Origin: Planctomycetota bacterium
GTDB lineage: Bacteria; Planctomycetota; UBA1135
Length of the DNA stretch: 64,000 nucleotides
Reading direction: 5' to 3'
NCBI GenBank assembly: GCA_030748415.1
Contig: JASMMA010000006.1
Span: 1-64,000 of the forward strand
The notes under the pieces were generated by a model, which made no database searches, was not told the origin of the DNA, and saw only the letters and a program-made list of their open reading frames with translations. This document shows positions 9,669-19,816 of this stretch, one piece after another. The translations under genes and the position numbers were made by a program. Within the stretch, counting starts at the first letter, position 1. Each line of letters opens with the position of its first letter.

Positions 9669-11216
9669 ATGACCGAAGAAAGACCAACTCCAGAGAGAGT
9701 GACTGGCCGTGCCGCCTTCCGCGGCTCTGCACTCACATCAATCTGGACCCTTGCATCGCGGATTCTTGGCTTTGTTCGCGACGCAATGATGACGGCCACT
9801 TTTGGGATGAGCCCAGTCTTTGGTTCTTTTTCCGTTGCTTGGGTTTTGCCGAATTTGTTCCGTCGTTTATTCGGAGAAGGCGCTGTGGGGGCCGCAGTTC
9901 AACCGGCGCTCGCCCGCGAAAGAGAAGAAAAGGGCGAGGAAGCCGTTCACATGCTCTACCGAACCTTTGTCGGTTGGACGGGCATGGCCCTGATTCTCCT
10001 CGTGTTAATTGGTGAGGCCATTCTTTTCTTTTGGATGGGAGTTGCAGGGGAGGATGAAGAGCTGGTCTTGCTTTTAGCGGCCTTGCTTCTGCCCTATTCG
10101 ATTCCCATTTGCTTGAGTGCACTGGCAACGGCTCCCCAACATTTAAGCGGGCGTTTTCTTGCGCCTGCTGCCGCACCTGTAATCTTGAACCTGATTTGGA
10201 TTGGTGCGCTATTGGTCGCAGAACCTCAGGTTGCTGAAAATTTAGATTCCACTGCAATCAGTTTATGCTTGGCCCTGCTTGCCGGTGGGATTCTTCAGTA
10301 CCTTGTCCAGCTTCCTGGTGTTCGGGCAGCTGGGTTTCCCATGCTTCCTCATGCTGGGTTCCGAAGTGAAAGTGGCCGCCGTACCGTTCGGGAATTTTTG
10401 CCGGCATTTGCGGCATTGGCAGGTGTTCAAATAAATATGGCACTTGATCAGGCTCTGGTCTGGGGAATCGTAGGAGCAGAAGCCAACTCATTTGCCTATC
10501 TGTCCAACCGCCTGCTCCAACTTCCTTTGGCCTTGATTGGAATCGCAGTGGCTACGGGAACTCTTCCCCTGTTTTCCCGACTATCAGCAGAGGGGCGCTT
10601 TGAAGAACTGAGCAGTGCCCTCCGAAATGCCGTGGAAGGTACTTTACTCTTGATTGTTGCCGCCGCTGCAGGGTTGTGGGTTCTAGCCCCGGAAGTCCTC
10701 ACCGTGCTATTTGATCATGGCCGCTATGACTCGGCGGATACACCTCTTCTAGCTGAAACATTGAGGGCATACTTATGGTGCTTACCCGGAGCAACTCTCT
10801 CGGGCTTACTTACACGAGTGCGGCAGTCTCGTGGCGATTACCGGGGACCTGCCATTATTGCTGGCATTAGTATCCCTGTGAATTTGGGCCTAGATCTATA
10901 TCTGCTCCCCAAGATGGGGGTGCCAGGTGCGGGTTGGGCCACAGCTGTTGCCCTGACTCTTCAAGCGGCCCTACTTCTAAGTGGTTTGCGAGGATTGAAT
11001 ATTCGAAAGCCCGTCCTTGTTGCCCGTTTGCCGAAACTGCTGGCACCTGCAGTTGCTGCAGCAGGAGTATCGGGCCTTTTCTCTACATGGCTTGCAGAGA
11101 ATTCAGCCACAATTCCGGGGATCTGTGTTTGCATTGGCTCGGGAGTATTGGCGGCAGTTGCAGCTACCGCGATTCTCCTCCCGGGGGAGATTCGGAGTCT
11201 CCTCCGAGGAGGATAA
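9669..11216 (+). CDS. murJ: Lipid II flippase MurJ
   Basis: MurJ moves lipid-linked peptidoglycan precursor across the inner membrane. The 515-residue protein has about 14 hydrophobic helices and the MurJ/MVF N-terminus: SALTSIWTLASRILGFVRDAMM, then PNLFRRLFGEGAVGAAVQPAL. Later parts are typical as well (ALDQALVWGIVGAEANSFAYLSNRLLQLP). It is divergent from the glycosyltransferase and about 40 bp from its start. It ends 6 bp before a family A repeat, which separates it from the convergent carB. Confidence 0.95.
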   Translation: MTEERPTPERVTGRAAFRGSALTSIWTLASRILGFVRDAMMTATFGMSPVFGSFSVAWVLPNLFRRLFGEGAVGAAVQPALAREREEKGEEAVHMLYRTFVGWTGMALILLVLIGEAILFFWMGVAGEDEELVLLLAALLLPYSIPICLSALATAPQHLSGRFLAPAAAPVILNLIWIGALLVAEPQVAENLDSTAISLCLALLAGGILQYLVQLPGVRAAGFPMLPHAGFRSESGRRTVREFLPAFAALAGVQINMALDQALVWGIVGAEANSFAYLSNRLLQLPLALIGIAVATGTLPLFSRLSAEGRFEELSSALRNAVEGTLLLIVAAAAGLWVLAPEVLTVLFDHGRYDSADTPLLAETLRAYLWCLPGATLSGLLTRVRQSRGDYRGPAIIAGISIPVNLGLDLYLLPKMGVPGAGWATAVALTLQAALLLSGLRGLNIRKPVLVARLPKLLAPAVAAAGVSGLFSTWLAENSATIPGICVCIGSGVLAAVAATAILLPGEIRSLLRGG

Positions 11217-11222
11217 CCAAAT

Positions 11223-11387
11223 AGACTCTGACCCCATCTGGTGGGTCATCTTCCTCCTAAAATATTGAAGGGAAGGGCTTTACAGGCAAAAATAGAGTCG
11301 AGCCTGGTTCCGAGCAAAAATGGAATCTAAGTGTAGTATTTGAAACGGGTTACACAATAAGTGAACCAGCGGATGGGGTCAGAGTCT
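11223..11387. repeat. Family A inverted-repeat element, copy 1
   Basis: 165 bp bounded by imperfect 26-bp inverted repeats (left starts AGACTCTGACCCCATCTGG; right mirrors it with three mismatches). The core of about 113 bp has no gene. It lies between the convergent murJ and carB genes, 6 bp from each stop. Confidence 0.85.
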
Positions 11388-11393
11388 GTAGGT

Positions 11394-14300
11394 TTATGCT
11401 TCCGCTGGTTCCAGCTTGTCTGCAAAGTAGTCCTGTAGCGGACAAACCTCTGGGCCGTTATGTCGGAGGGCCTGAATACCCTCAAGTGCTGCCATGGCGG
11501 CGGACATTGTGGTAAGGCAGGGAATATTGGCCTGATAGGACTCAGATCGAATCATGCCATCATCATACCTTGTTACTTTTCCAAGAGGCGTATTGATGAT
11601 GAGCGAAATATCTCGGCTCTTTATCAAGTCCACAACATGGGGTCGGCCTTCATGAACTTTATTGATTCGTTCGCAAGGAATTCCATGCCGAGAAAGTGCG
11701 CGCCAAGTTCCGTCGGTGGCAACTAGTTCGAAGCCCATCTCGGTAAGGGAACGGGCAACAAGGACAACACTTCTCTTGTCCGAATCCTTGACCGTAATGA
11801 ATACCTTTCCTTCGGTGGGTAAAGTTCGGCCCGCAGCATCGCAGGCTTTTGCGAAGGCCATTCCAAAGTTTGAATCAATGCCCATCACTTCACCAGTAGA
11901 TCGCATTTCGGGGCCTAGATCAGCGCGAGCGCCCGGGAACTTAGCGAAAGGGAAGGCGGGAGCTTTGACGGCCATCGTTGCATCGGGGTTGGGTTCTTGA
12001 ATTCCCAGCTCGGCCAGAGTGTGGCCGGCCATAACCTGGGTGGCGACACGGGCGAACGGAACATCTACCGCTTTCGAAACATAGGGCACCGTACGAGATG
12101 CTCGCGGGTTGACTTCCAAGACATAAACAGTCTCACCGCGAACCGCGAATTGAACATTCATCAATCCGATGACCCCTAACTCAAGGGCCATAGCACGGGT
12201 GGCCTCTCGAATTCTTTCCTCAATGGATTCGCCAAGCGAAGTGGGGGGGATGACACAAGTTGAATCACCAGAATGGATTCCTGCTTCTTCAATGTGTTCC
12301 ATAACGGCGCCGATAATGACCTGCTTGCCATCGGACACGCAGTCCACATCAACCTCGATTGCATCTTCGAGGAAACGATCCACCAAAACCGGATGCTCAG
12401 GAGAAACTTGAACCGCTTCGTTCATATAACGGCGCAAATCTTTTTCGTCATATACAATTTCCATTGCTCGGCCACCTAGAACATAGGAAGGTCTCACAAG
12501 TACTGGGAATCCAATGCGCGCTGCAATCTCAACAGCGCCATCTTCATCGGTTGCGATTCCATTTTCTGGCGCGCGCAACTTGAGCTTGTTGAGCATTTCA
12601 GAAAACCGGCCACGGTCTTCTGCCCGGTCGATGGCCTCAAATGGAGTTCCCCAAAGGGGGACTCCAGCCTCTAGTAAACCTTTTGCAAGATTGAGGGGAG
12701 TCTGACCCCCAAATTGAACGATGACCCCGTCGGGCTTCTCGCGCTCGCAAACTGCGAGGACATCCTCGTGCGTAAGAGGTTCAAAATAGAGTCGATCCGA
12801 AATGTCAAAGTCCGTCGAAACAGTTTCAGGATTGGAGTTCACCATGATGGACTCAATGCCCATCTCGCGCAATGCAAGGGAAGCATGAACGCAACAGTAG
12901 TCAAACTCAATTCCTTGGCCAATCCGGTTTGGTCCACCCCCTAAAATCATGACTTTCTTGTTTGTGGTGGGGGGTACTTCATCTGAGGAAGCATCAAAAG
13001 TGGAATAAAGGTAGGGAGTTTGGGCTTCAAACTCAGCGGCACAAGTGTCCACAAGGCGGAAGCCAGTACGGATATTCAAAGATTCGCGATACGCTCTGAC
13101 TTCAGCGACGCTCTTCGAAGTCGCTTGTGCGAGTCGAGCGTCAGAAAAACCGCGCCGCTTCAAATCCCGGAGCCGCTTTTCACTGAAATCTTCAAGGACA
13201 GAACCTTCTAAATCACGATCTTCAACAGCCAAGCGCTGAAGAAAGGCCAAGAACCATGGGTCCACACCGGAAAGACGTGACACCTCTTCGATTTCATAGT
13301 CTGCACAAAACGCATCGTATAGAGCAAAGAGTCGGCCTGGGGCTGGCCGAGATATTTTTTGTCGAATCTCCTCAGGGCTGAATTCTCTTTTTTTGCCACT
13401 AAAGCCAACTCGGTCAACCTCTAGACCTCGGAGCGCCTTTTGGAAAGACTCCTCAAAGGTGCGCCCAATGGCCATCGTTTCCCCGACCGATTTCATTTGA
13501 GTCCCCAGAGTCGAGTCAGACTGAGGGAACTTCTCAAATGCGAATCGGGGCATTTTCGTAACGACATAATCAATCGCGGGCTCAAAGCAGGCTGGTGTTA
13601 CTTTTGTAATGTCGTTTTGAATCTCATCCAGCGAATATCCCACGGCAAGCTTTGCCGCGAACTTAGCGATGGGGAAACCGGTCGCCTTCGAAGCAAGAGC
13701 AGATGATCGAGAGACCCGAGGGTTCATTTCAATCACAATCAAATCCCCATTTTCTGGGTTTAGGGCGAACTGCACATTCGACCCACCACATTCCACCCCA
13801 ACTTCTCGCATGATGGCAAATGCAGCATCGCGCATTCTTTGATATTCCTTGTCGGTCAAGGTTTGGGAAGGGGCAACAGTGATGGAATCACCCGTGTGGA
13901 CCCCCATAGGGTCTAAGTTTTCAATCGAACAAACAACAACGCAGTTGTCTTTGTGGTCCCGCATGACCTCCAATTCAAACTCTTTCCAGCCAAGGAGGCT
14001 CTTCTCCACTAAAACCTCACAAACTGGAGAAAGCCGAAGCCCACGAGAAACAATGGTGTCAAACTCTTCGTGGTTCCAAGCGATGCCGCCACCAGAACCA
14101 CCCATCGTGAAGGCGGGCCGTATCACGCAAGGCAGGCCAACCTTTTCAATGCAAGCTTGAGCTTCAGCAAGAGTGCGGGCAATTTCAGAAGGCGCATTTT
14201 TTAGACCAATCTTTTCCATGGCCACACGGAATTCATCGCGGTCCTCAGCTTTGCGAATAACTTCGTATCGGGCACCCAACATTTCGACCCCGAACTTTTC

Positions 14301-14624
14301 CAGCACTCCCATCTCTTGAAGGGACATGGCTGTATTGAGGGCGGTTTGTCCACCAAGAGTGGGCAAAAGGGCGTCGGGCCGCTCCTTCTCGATAATTTTT
14401 GCGACAATCTCCGGAGTAATCGGCTCGATAAAAGTCCGGTCTGCCAACTCTGGGTCCGTCATGATGGATGCCGGATTCGAGTTGATTAATAGAATCCGAT
14501 AGCCTTCCTCCTTTAGCGCTTTAATCGCTTGGGTTCCGGAATAATCGAACTCGCAGGCTTGGCCGATAATGATCGGCCCGGACCCGATGATGAGGATGGA
14601 TTCGAGGTCGTTCCGGCGGGGCAT
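11394..14624 (-). CDS. carB: Carbamoyl-phosphate synthase large subunit
   Basis: CarB makes carbamoyl phosphate from bicarbonate, ammonia and two ATP for pyrimidine and arginine synthesis; the ammonia comes from CarA, which is not in the window. At 1076 residues it has the full family architecture: two ATP-grasp halves, each opening with a [22 protein letters not shown] motif (second copy [16 protein letters not shown] about residue 568), an oligomerisation region between, and a C-terminal MGS-like allosteric domain ([19 protein letters not shown]). It starts 34 bp after aroB and is probably the last gene of that operon. It ends beside a family A repeat. Confidence 0.98.
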   Translation of the reverse strand: MPRRNDLESILIIGSGPIIIGQACEFDYSGTQAIKALKEEGYRILLINSNPASIMTDPELADRTFIEPITPEIVAKIIEKERPDALLPTLGGQTALNTAMSLQEMGVLEKFGVEMLGARYEVIRKAEDRDEFRVAMEKIGLKNAPSEIARTLAEAQACIEKVGLPCVIRPAFTMGGSGGGIAWNHEEFDTIVSRGLRLSPVCEVLVEKSLLGWKEFELEVMRDHKDNCVVVCSIENLDPMGVHTGDSITVAPSQTLTDKEYQRMRDAAFAIMREVGVECGGSNVQFALNPENGDLIVIEMNPRVSRSSALASKATGFPIAKFAAKLAVGYSLDEIQNDITKVTPACFEPAIDYVVTKMPRFAFEKFPQSDSTLGTQMKSVGETMAIGRTFEESFQKALRGLEVDRVGFSGKKREFSPEEIRQKISRPAPGRLFALYDAFCADYEIEEVSRLSGVDPWFLAFLQRLAVEDRDLEGSVLEDFSEKRLRDLKRRGFSDARLAQATSKSVAEVRAYRESLNIRTGFRLVDTCAAEFEAQTPYLYSTFDASSDEVPPTTNKKVMILGGGPNRIGQGIEFDYCCVHASLALREMGIESIMVNSNPETVSTDFDISDRLYFEPLTHEDVLAVCEREKPDGVIVQFGGQTPLNLAKGLLEAGVPLWGTPFEAIDRAEDRGRFSEMLNKLKLRAPENGIATDEDGAVEIAARIGFPVLVRPSYVLGGRAMEIVYDEKDLRRYMNEAVQVSPEHPVLVDRFLEDAIEVDVDCVSDGKQVIIGAVMEHIEEAGIHSGDSTCVIPPTSLGESIEERIREATRAMALELGVIGLMNVQFAVRGETVYVLEVNPRASRTVPYVSKAVDVPFARVATQVMAGHTLAELGIQEPNPDATMAVKAPAFPFAKFPGARADLGPEMRSTGEVMGIDSNFGMAFAKACDAAGRTLPTEGKVFITVKDSDKRSVVLVARSLTEMGFELVATDGTWRALSRHGIPCERINKVHEGRPHVVDLIKSRDISLIINTPLGKVTRYDDGMIRSESYQANIPCLTTMSAAMAALEGIQALRHNGPEVCPLQDYFADKLEPAEA

Positions 14625-14658
14625 TAAAGACCTAGTTTAACGCCCCCGCCCTCTGTTC

Positions 14659-15720
14659 CTAGAGCTCTTTATGAATGACTTCGGCGGCGGCTTGCGTTTC
14701 TACCCCCCTTAAGAGGAGGCATTTCCCCGGCTCCACTGGCAGGATGAGATCCAAATTTCCCGCATGAACTTTTTTATCCCGCGAGAGAAGGGTGCAAAGC
14801 TCTTGGATTCCTGGGAGGGTGCCGGGATATTCGTTTGGAAAGCCGAGTTTTGCGCAAAGAGAGCGCAAACGGGCGGCCACCCCACTTTGGGCAATCTCCA
14901 AATCCGTGGCCATTCGAACGGCACATCGGAGGCCCAGAGCAACAGCTTCACCATGGGCCAAATTTCCATGCCCTGCCGCAGTTTCCAGGGCGTGGCCAAA
15001 GGTGTGCCCAAAGTTGAGCAGTTTTCTGACTCCATGTTCTTCAGGATCTTCCTCAACCACCCTCATCTTGGTTCGACCGGCCTCTGAGACCGCAGTCAAT
15101 AAAGAGTCGCCAGGTTGCCGAAGTTCAGATGGGGTGGCTTCTTCTAACTGGCGAAAACTGTCCTCCCCTGAAAGGAAGGCAGTTTTCACAACTTCACCCA
15201 GGCCCGATGTCAGCTCGCGAGCCGGTAAGGTGGCAAGGGTATTCACATCACAAATCACAAAGAGGGGGTGGTGGAATGTTCCAACTAGATTCTTTCCCTC
15301 GGGAAGGTTGACAGCAGTTTTTCCACCCAATGCCGCATCGGCCATCCCGAGTAATGTCGTGGGAATCGCACCCCACCGGATTCCGCGGAGCAAAGTAGAA
15401 GCCAAAAAACCACCCATGTCCGTGGTCACGCCTCCGCCGACTGCAATCAATACAGATTCTCGGTCAACACCTAGTTGAATAATATTTCGGGCTAGGTTTT
15501 CTGCTTCGCTGAGAGTTTTCTTTGCTTCGCTTGCCTCCCAGAGAATGAGGTGGATGGGAAGATCCAATTCACCTAAGGCAGATTCGATTGCATCCTGTGT
15601 TACAGAAGCAGCATTACTATCAAGAAGAACAGTAAAGGAAGTTGGAGGTGGGCCTAGGTCCGATACAGCTCCACGTAGGAGAGCTCGGAGAACACCGATT
15701 CCATAGCTTGGGTGAATCAT
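14659..15720 (-). CDS. aroB: 3-dehydroquinate synthase
   Basis: AroB cyclises DAHP to 3-dehydroquinate, the second step of the shikimate pathway. The 353-residue protein has the NAD-binding GGGVTTDMGGFLAST, the substrate and metal-binding stretch PTTLLGMADAALGGKTAVNLPEGKN-like region (residues about 125-150), and the zinc ligands in LLNFGHTFGHALE. The ATG overlaps the stop of the upstream membrane protein (ATGA). Confidence 0.96.
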   Translation of the reverse strand: MIHPSYGIGVLRALLRGAVSDLGPPPTSFTVLLDSNAASVTQDAIESALGELDLPIHLILWEASEAKKTLSEAENLARNIIQLGVDRESVLIAVGGGVTTDMGGFLASTLLRGIRWGAIPTTLLGMADAALGGKTAVNLPEGKNLVGTFHHPLFVICDVNTLATLPARELTSGLGEVVKTAFLSGEDSFRQLEEATPSELRQPGDSLLTAVSEAGRTKMRVVEEDPEEHGVRKLLNFGHTFGHALETAAGHGNLAHGEAVALGLRCAVRMATDLEIAQSGVAARLRSLCAKLGFPNEYPGTLPGIQELCTLLSRDKKVHAGNLDLILPVEPGKCLLLRGVETQAAAEVIHKEL

Positions 15721-17072
15721 GAACTTTGCTCCTGTTTTTCTTCAGCTTGTAGGCGCACCTTACGCCTTCTGGCTCGGGCCGAGGCCGCAATCTGTGAACT
15801 TTTCCGGTCTTGCATAGTAAACCAGAAAAGAAGGGCTGCAACGAGAGTTGCAATTCCAAGGAACCAGGCAATCATTTCATTCATGATTGGGGGAGCGCTT
15901 CGGTCCGCAATCCGCTCACCGCAGATTACAAAGACAGGTGTGCGGCGATAGTTCCCTTCGGTGTCTTCGTAGCCTTTTAGCTGAAGAAACCAACCGTAAT
16001 ACCAGCGGGGCGAATCACCACCGAATCCGATTTCATCTACACCAACCAAGTGAATGGGATAATCACGAAAGGCCAAATTTCCCAAGTAACCATAACGGAG
16101 CATTTGGGCTCGCAATGGGTTCTCTCCTGCAGTTGCGGAGTTTCGAAAGCGGCTAGTGTCTGGGACGCGTCCGGGAACTTGAAAGGGCATTCCGCGATAA
16201 AGCCCAGGTTCTGCGGACATTTTTCCAAGCAATTCATAATCCAACTCCGGAGCGGGAAGAAAAATGGAATCTCTTCGCTCGGAATCAACCGAGATTACTT
16301 GCGCATGTGAAAGTAAATGCCACAAGCCAACTTGATTTAAGTCGCCTTCTTCGCCTAACTCCTGGTCGCGAACTTGAGCGAGTAGTGTGAAGTCTATCTC
16401 TTGAACTGGTTGAGATTTCCGAACGGAGGGGACAACTTCAAGGCCAACAAAAAGTGGGGCGGTGACACGAGTGCCATTGATTGCCCTGGAATAAACTTTT
16501 AAGAAAAAACCATCTGCACGGACAAAATTTTCGGAGCTGAAAAGCTCTTCAGGCTCGGTAAAGGAAACAAAGTGAAAAGATTGTCCGTTGTCTGCTTTAA
16601 GCCAATACCAAATCTCGGTCGGGCCACCAATTGTCCGGGTTAAGCGTTCGAATTCTTGAACTTCACCCCGGATTCGGAACGGTTTTCCACGCAAAGAACC
16701 GGTGCCAGCCGGCAATTTAGAATACGGAAACTCCGGTTCTCCTAAGGCACGAAGGTGTCCAGGCTGAAGAGCCTTGGCCATTTTTGCCAAATGACTAAAA
16801 GCATTCGGTTCGAGGAGGATTTGTTCACTCATGACTTGGTCTCGAACCAAGCCAAGGAGTTCGTGGTCAATTGGGGGAAGACTGATGACACTTTCCAAAA
16901 TGGGCTCACTTGGACCAGTGGAATCATCAGAGTTGGCAACATTAGAAACTTGAGAATAAACAAGGAGGACACCGGCAAGAAGGACACCCATAAACAGCAG
17001 TCGGTTTCGGTCCCTTCGCTGTTGCCGCTGTAGGTCGCGGATTTTGGATTGGCGGTTGTCGGTGGAAGTCAT
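15717..17072 (-). CDS. Membrane-anchored protein of unknown function
   Basis: A 451-residue protein with an N-terminal basic segment, one membrane helix at about residues 27-46, a long extracytoplasmic part, a second helix near 402-425 and a basic C-terminal tail. The extracytoplasmic part seems to contain two related modules: each has D.ELLG(L/K).., then a LRGKPFRIRGEV- or YRGMPFQVPGRV-like OB-type strand and a W.YG/WYW segment. I recognise no named family. Overlaps on both sides (ATGA) place it in an operon between the amidotransferase and aroB. Confidence 0.75.
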   Translation of the reverse strand: MTSTDNRQSKIRDLQRQQRRDRNRLLFMGVLLAGVLLVYSQVSNVANSDDSTGPSEPILESVISLPPIDHELLGLVRDQVMSEQILLEPNAFSHLAKMAKALQPGHLRALGEPEFPYSKLPAGTGSLRGKPFRIRGEVQEFERLTRTIGGPTEIWYWLKADNGQSFHFVSFTEPEELFSSENFVRADGFFLKVYSRAINGTRVTAPLFVGLEVVPSVRKSQPVQEIDFTLLAQVRDQELGEEGDLNQVGLWHLLSHAQVISVDSERRDSIFLPAPELDYELLGKMSAEPGLYRGMPFQVPGRVPDTSRFRNSATAGENPLRAQMLRYGYLGNLAFRDYPIHLVGVDEIGFGGDSPRWYYGWFLQLKGYEDTEGNYRRTPVFVICGERIADRSAPPIMNEMIAWFLGIATLVAALLFWFTMQDRKSSQIAASARARRRKVRLQAEEKQEQSS

Positions 17073-17821
17073 GCGTTGGCCTCTTCTCTACCGTAGGCTC
17101 GCGCCGCTTCCACGAAACGAGAAAAGAGGGCAAGTGTTGCGTCGGAATCCGGCAAACGCTCTGGGTGCCATTGGACTCCAATATGAAAGGCTAAGGCAGA
17201 ATCTTCGACGGCCTCCAAGAGCCCGTCTTCGGAAAACGCGGCCGGGGCAAGGTATGGCCCGGGCTCTTTGAGGGCTTGATGGTGAAATGAAGCCACCGCG
17301 AAGGCTTGGGTCCCAACAATCTCGGCGAGGTGGGAGCCTTCACTTGCTATCACTTGATGTTCGATTCCCTTGGTGTGCGCTTCGGCCGACTCTATGTGCT
17401 GAATGTAAGGCGATTCGTTTGCCAGCCCTATCATTTGCATGCCTAAACAAATACCAAAGACGGGCAAGTTTCTCGCCTTTGCGTGAGCAACAAGATGAAG
17501 GTTGAGCTCTTGTTGCTCGATTGGAATTGGTCGGCACGAATCTTCTGGCGCTGGTCCACCCAAGGGGCGAAGGTCTGCGTCGTCTCCGCCGGTCATCAAG
17601 AGACCATCAAGGCTATCCAGGATGCAGTCCAAGTCAGAGGAGGGGGTGTCGCCAGGGATGAGCACGGGAATGGCACCCGCCCTTCTTAAGCAATCAGCGT
17701 AATCCACGAAAAGTTGGTACCGCCGCCGGCCTTCATAGTGGGGGGAATCCAGGACCTCAACGCTCAACCCGATTAGGGGGCGTTCATCCAAAGTTTTGGG
17801 AGAGGATGGGGGAGAACTCAC
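17069..17821 (-). CDS. Class I glutamine amidotransferase-like hydrolase (peptidase C26, PuuD-like)
   Basis: A 250-residue gamma-glutamyl hydrolase-type enzyme. The nucleophile elbow is FGICLGMQMIG (Cys about residue 117), and the His of the triad is in GVQWHPE near residue 222. PuuD-like enzymes hydrolyse gamma-glutamyl amides such as gamma-glutamyl-GABA; the substrate here is not known. The frame is open for 85 more residues upstream, but these would lie antisense to the exchanger gene and look non-coding. GTG 17821 is preferred because TAGTAT lies 7 nt upstream. It is the first gene of a three- or four-gene operon ending in aroB and carB. Confidence 0.85.
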   Translation of the reverse strand: MSSPPSSPKTLDERPLIGLSVEVLDSPHYEGRRRYQLFVDYADCLRRAGAIPVLIPGDTPSSDLDCILDSLDGLLMTGGDDADLRPLGGPAPEDSCRPIPIEQQELNLHLVAHAKARNLPVFGICLGMQMIGLANESPYIQHIESAEAHTKGIEHQVIASEGSHLAEIVGTQAFAVASFHHQALKEPGPYLAPAAFSEDGLLEAVEDSALAFHIGVQWHPERLPDSDATLALFSRFVEAARAYGREEANA

Positions 17822-17827
17822 GGAGCC

Positions 17828-17834
17828 TATACTA
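17828..17834. promoter_or_regulatory. Overlapping divergent -10 boxes TATACTA
   Basis: On the plus strand TATACT precedes the exchanger GTG (17844) by 10 nt. On the minus strand TAGTAT precedes the amidotransferase GTG (17821) by 7 nt. The two boxes share five bases, so RNA polymerase can occupy only one at a time. Confidence 0.45.
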
Positions 17835-17843
17835 GAAGGACCT

Positions 17844-18824
17844 GTGGACTTTCTGAATCTTGCAATTGGGTTGACCGGACTCCTCTTGGGTTCCGAGTTT
17901 GCGGTTCGTGGTTCCTTGGGTCTGGCCCGCCACTGGGGCTGGCCAGATTGGTTGGCTGGATTACTTCTCCTTTCATTGGGAACGTCTTTGCCAGAGTTGT
18001 TTGTCAGCGTTGCCGCCGCATCCGAGCACCCTCTCACTTCTTTGGGCAATGTTTTTGGCTCCAATGCATTCAACACCGGGATGGTGTTGGGTGCCGCCTT
18101 GTTATTTAGCGAGAAGCAGGGCCTTCCTCTGCCGAATCACAGAACCCCAGGAACGCGGACCGTTCTTTGGGCTTCCTTTTTTGTTTGTATTTTTGGTTTC
18201 AACTTTATTGGGGGCGCGGAAGGCTCTCCCAACATTTCGGTTCTCTTTGGGGCGGCGCTATTACTGGCATATTGTTGGGTTTTGCGCCGTGCACTGAAGA
18301 GCGGCGATTCGGGAACTCAATCCCCAGTCTCCGATAAAGGAACCGGCTTGCCTGTTCTCCTTACATTGGGAGGGTTCATCCTTCTTGCTTTCTCTTCGGG
18401 TTGGTTTTTGAATGGTGCCCTCGGTTTAGCAGCTCAGTTTGGCTGGAAAGATGGGTTTGCAGGCTATCTCATTGCTGCGGTCGGAACTTCTGCGCCCGAA
18501 CTATTTACATGTATTCGGGCTGTTCGGCACCGCTCTGCAGGTGCTGTTTACGGGAATATTCTTGGCTCAAATGCGTTTAACTTACTGGTAGTGGGCGGAG
18601 CCAGTACAGTGGTTGCAGGTGGAATTCATTTCACTGGAGATACCCAATTCCAAGCTACTATTAATTTGGTTGTTGCCCTTGTTTTGTTTTGGATATGGAC
18701 CTTCAGAGGTCTCGGTCGTTCCAAAATACCCCATTTTTTGGCTTGGCCGCTCATTCTTTTCTACATCATCTCAGCCTGGTCTGCACACTCTTGGGATTCT
18801 GTTGTGATGTGGGGGCCAGGGTAA
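17844..18824 (+). CDS. Sodium/calcium exchanger (CaCA family, YrbG-like)
   Basis: An inner-membrane cation antiporter. Two alpha-repeats are visible: GLLLLSLGTSLPELFVSVAAA with GNVFGSNAFNTGMVLG (residues about 38-80), and GYLIAAVGTSAPELFTCIRAV with GNILGSNAFNLLVVGG (about 205-245). About ten helices in 326 residues fit the family. The start is uncertain: GTG 17844 lies just before the first helix, while a TTG at 17796 would add 16 charged residues overlapping the divergent gene. Its TAA stop forms the first bases of the lpxD -10 box. Confidence 0.92.
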   Translation: MDFLNLAIGLTGLLLGSEFAVRGSLGLARHWGWPDWLAGLLLLSLGTSLPELFVSVAAASEHPLTSLGNVFGSNAFNTGMVLGAALLFSEKQGLPLPNHRTPGTRTVLWASFFVCIFGFNFIGGAEGSPNISVLFGAALLLAYCWVLRRALKSGDSGTQSPVSDKGTGLPVLLTLGGFILLAFSSGWFLNGALGLAAQFGWKDGFAGYLIAAVGTSAPELFTCIRAVRHRSAGAVYGNILGSNAFNLLVVGGASTVVAGGIHFTGDTQFQATINLVVALVLFWIWTFRGLGRSKIPHFLAWPLILFYIISAWSAHSWDSVVMWGPG

Positions 18825-18833
18825 AATCCAGGC

Positions 18834-19814
18834 ATGTGCAAAGAAGAAGCTCCATCTCTGAGTGCAAACGAAATTGCCAATTTTCTTGGCGGTCAGGCTG
18901 AAAATGCAGATGGCGTTCATGTTTCTTCTGTGATGAATGCTGAAGACGCAACCGAATCTCATGCTGCATTTTTTACCTCTGACAAGTTAGCCGAACTTGA
19001 AAGTTGTTCGGCGGGCTTAGTTCTTGTCGAACGCGAGGCCGATGTTCAAGGCCGGGCATGTGTCCGTGTAGAGAATCCAAGTTTGGCCGCCGCTCTTCTT
19101 CAGCAACATTTCTATCCCCGAAGGCAGGCCGTTCCCGGCATTCATGAAACGGCAGTCATTCACGAGGAAGCTTTTGTGCACTCTGGCTCTGAAGTCGGCC
19201 CTTGGTGTATCGTTCAATCCGGTGCCACCATTGGGAAAGGCTCTATTCTTTCTTCGGGTGTCACCATTGGAGAGGACTCTGAAGTCGGGGAGAATTGTCA
19301 TTTGTATGAACGAGTAACCCTCTATCCTGAAGTGAGCTTGGGATCCGATTGTGTGGTTCATGCTGGAACCATAATTGGCGTGGATGGCTTTGGCTTTGTT
19401 TGGTCCGGCGAAGCTCATGAACCCATGCCCCAGACGGGAACAGTTGAAATTGGCCCCGGTTGTGTGATTGGTGCTAACTGTGCTATCGATCGGGCGACTT
19501 TTGGTGTGACTCGAATTGGTCGAGGCTGCATCATTGATAATCTTGTTCAGGTTGGCCACAACTGCCAGTTGGGTGATTTTGTCATTCTTTGTGGACAGGC
19601 GGGCCTTGCGGGAAGTTCAATTTTGGAAGATGGTGCCGTTATGGGAGGGCAGGCCGGTGCTGGTGGGCACATCACCATTGGAGCAGGCGCTCAAGTCGGT
19701 GGTGGTGCGAAGGTGTTTTCCAACATTGCTCCTGGAGCCAAAGTTGCCGGCAACCCCGCAATTGATTACATGAAGCATATGCGAGCAGCTGCTCGCCGCC
19801 GCCGAGGAGAATAA
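18834..19814 (+). CDS. lpxD: UDP-3-O-acylglucosamine N-acyltransferase LpxD
   Basis: LpxD adds the N-linked hydroxyacyl chain in lipid A synthesis, direct evidence for lipopolysaccharide. The 326-residue protein has an N-terminal uridine-binding domain (residues 1-95) and a long left-handed beta-helix of hexapeptide repeats. The catalytic His is in QVGHNCQLGD (about 240), after the family motif DGFGFVWSG. TAAAAT ends 6 nt before the ATG, so the message is predicted leaderless, and the box overlaps the previous stop. The M48 gene follows after 2 bp. Confidence 0.96.
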   Translation: MCKEEAPSLSANEIANFLGGQAENADGVHVSSVMNAEDATESHAAFFTSDKLAELESCSAGLVLVEREADVQGRACVRVENPSLAAALLQQHFYPRRQAVPGIHETAVIHEEAFVHSGSEVGPWCIVQSGATIGKGSILSSGVTIGEDSEVGENCHLYERVTLYPEVSLGSDCVVHAGTIIGVDGFGFVWSGEAHEPMPQTGTVEIGPGCVIGANCAIDRATFGVTRIGRGCIIDNLVQVGHNCQLGDFVILCGQAGLAGSSILEDGAVMGGQAGAGGHITIGAGAQVGGGAKVFSNIAPGAKVAGNPAIDYMKHMRAAARRRRGE

Positions 19815-19816
19815 AT

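Noticed and set aside
17822..18076. 85-residue N-terminal extension of the amidotransferase
   Set aside because: It is antisense to the exchanger gene, rich in Pro/Arg/Ser, and a promoter-like -10 lies just before the shorter GTG start.
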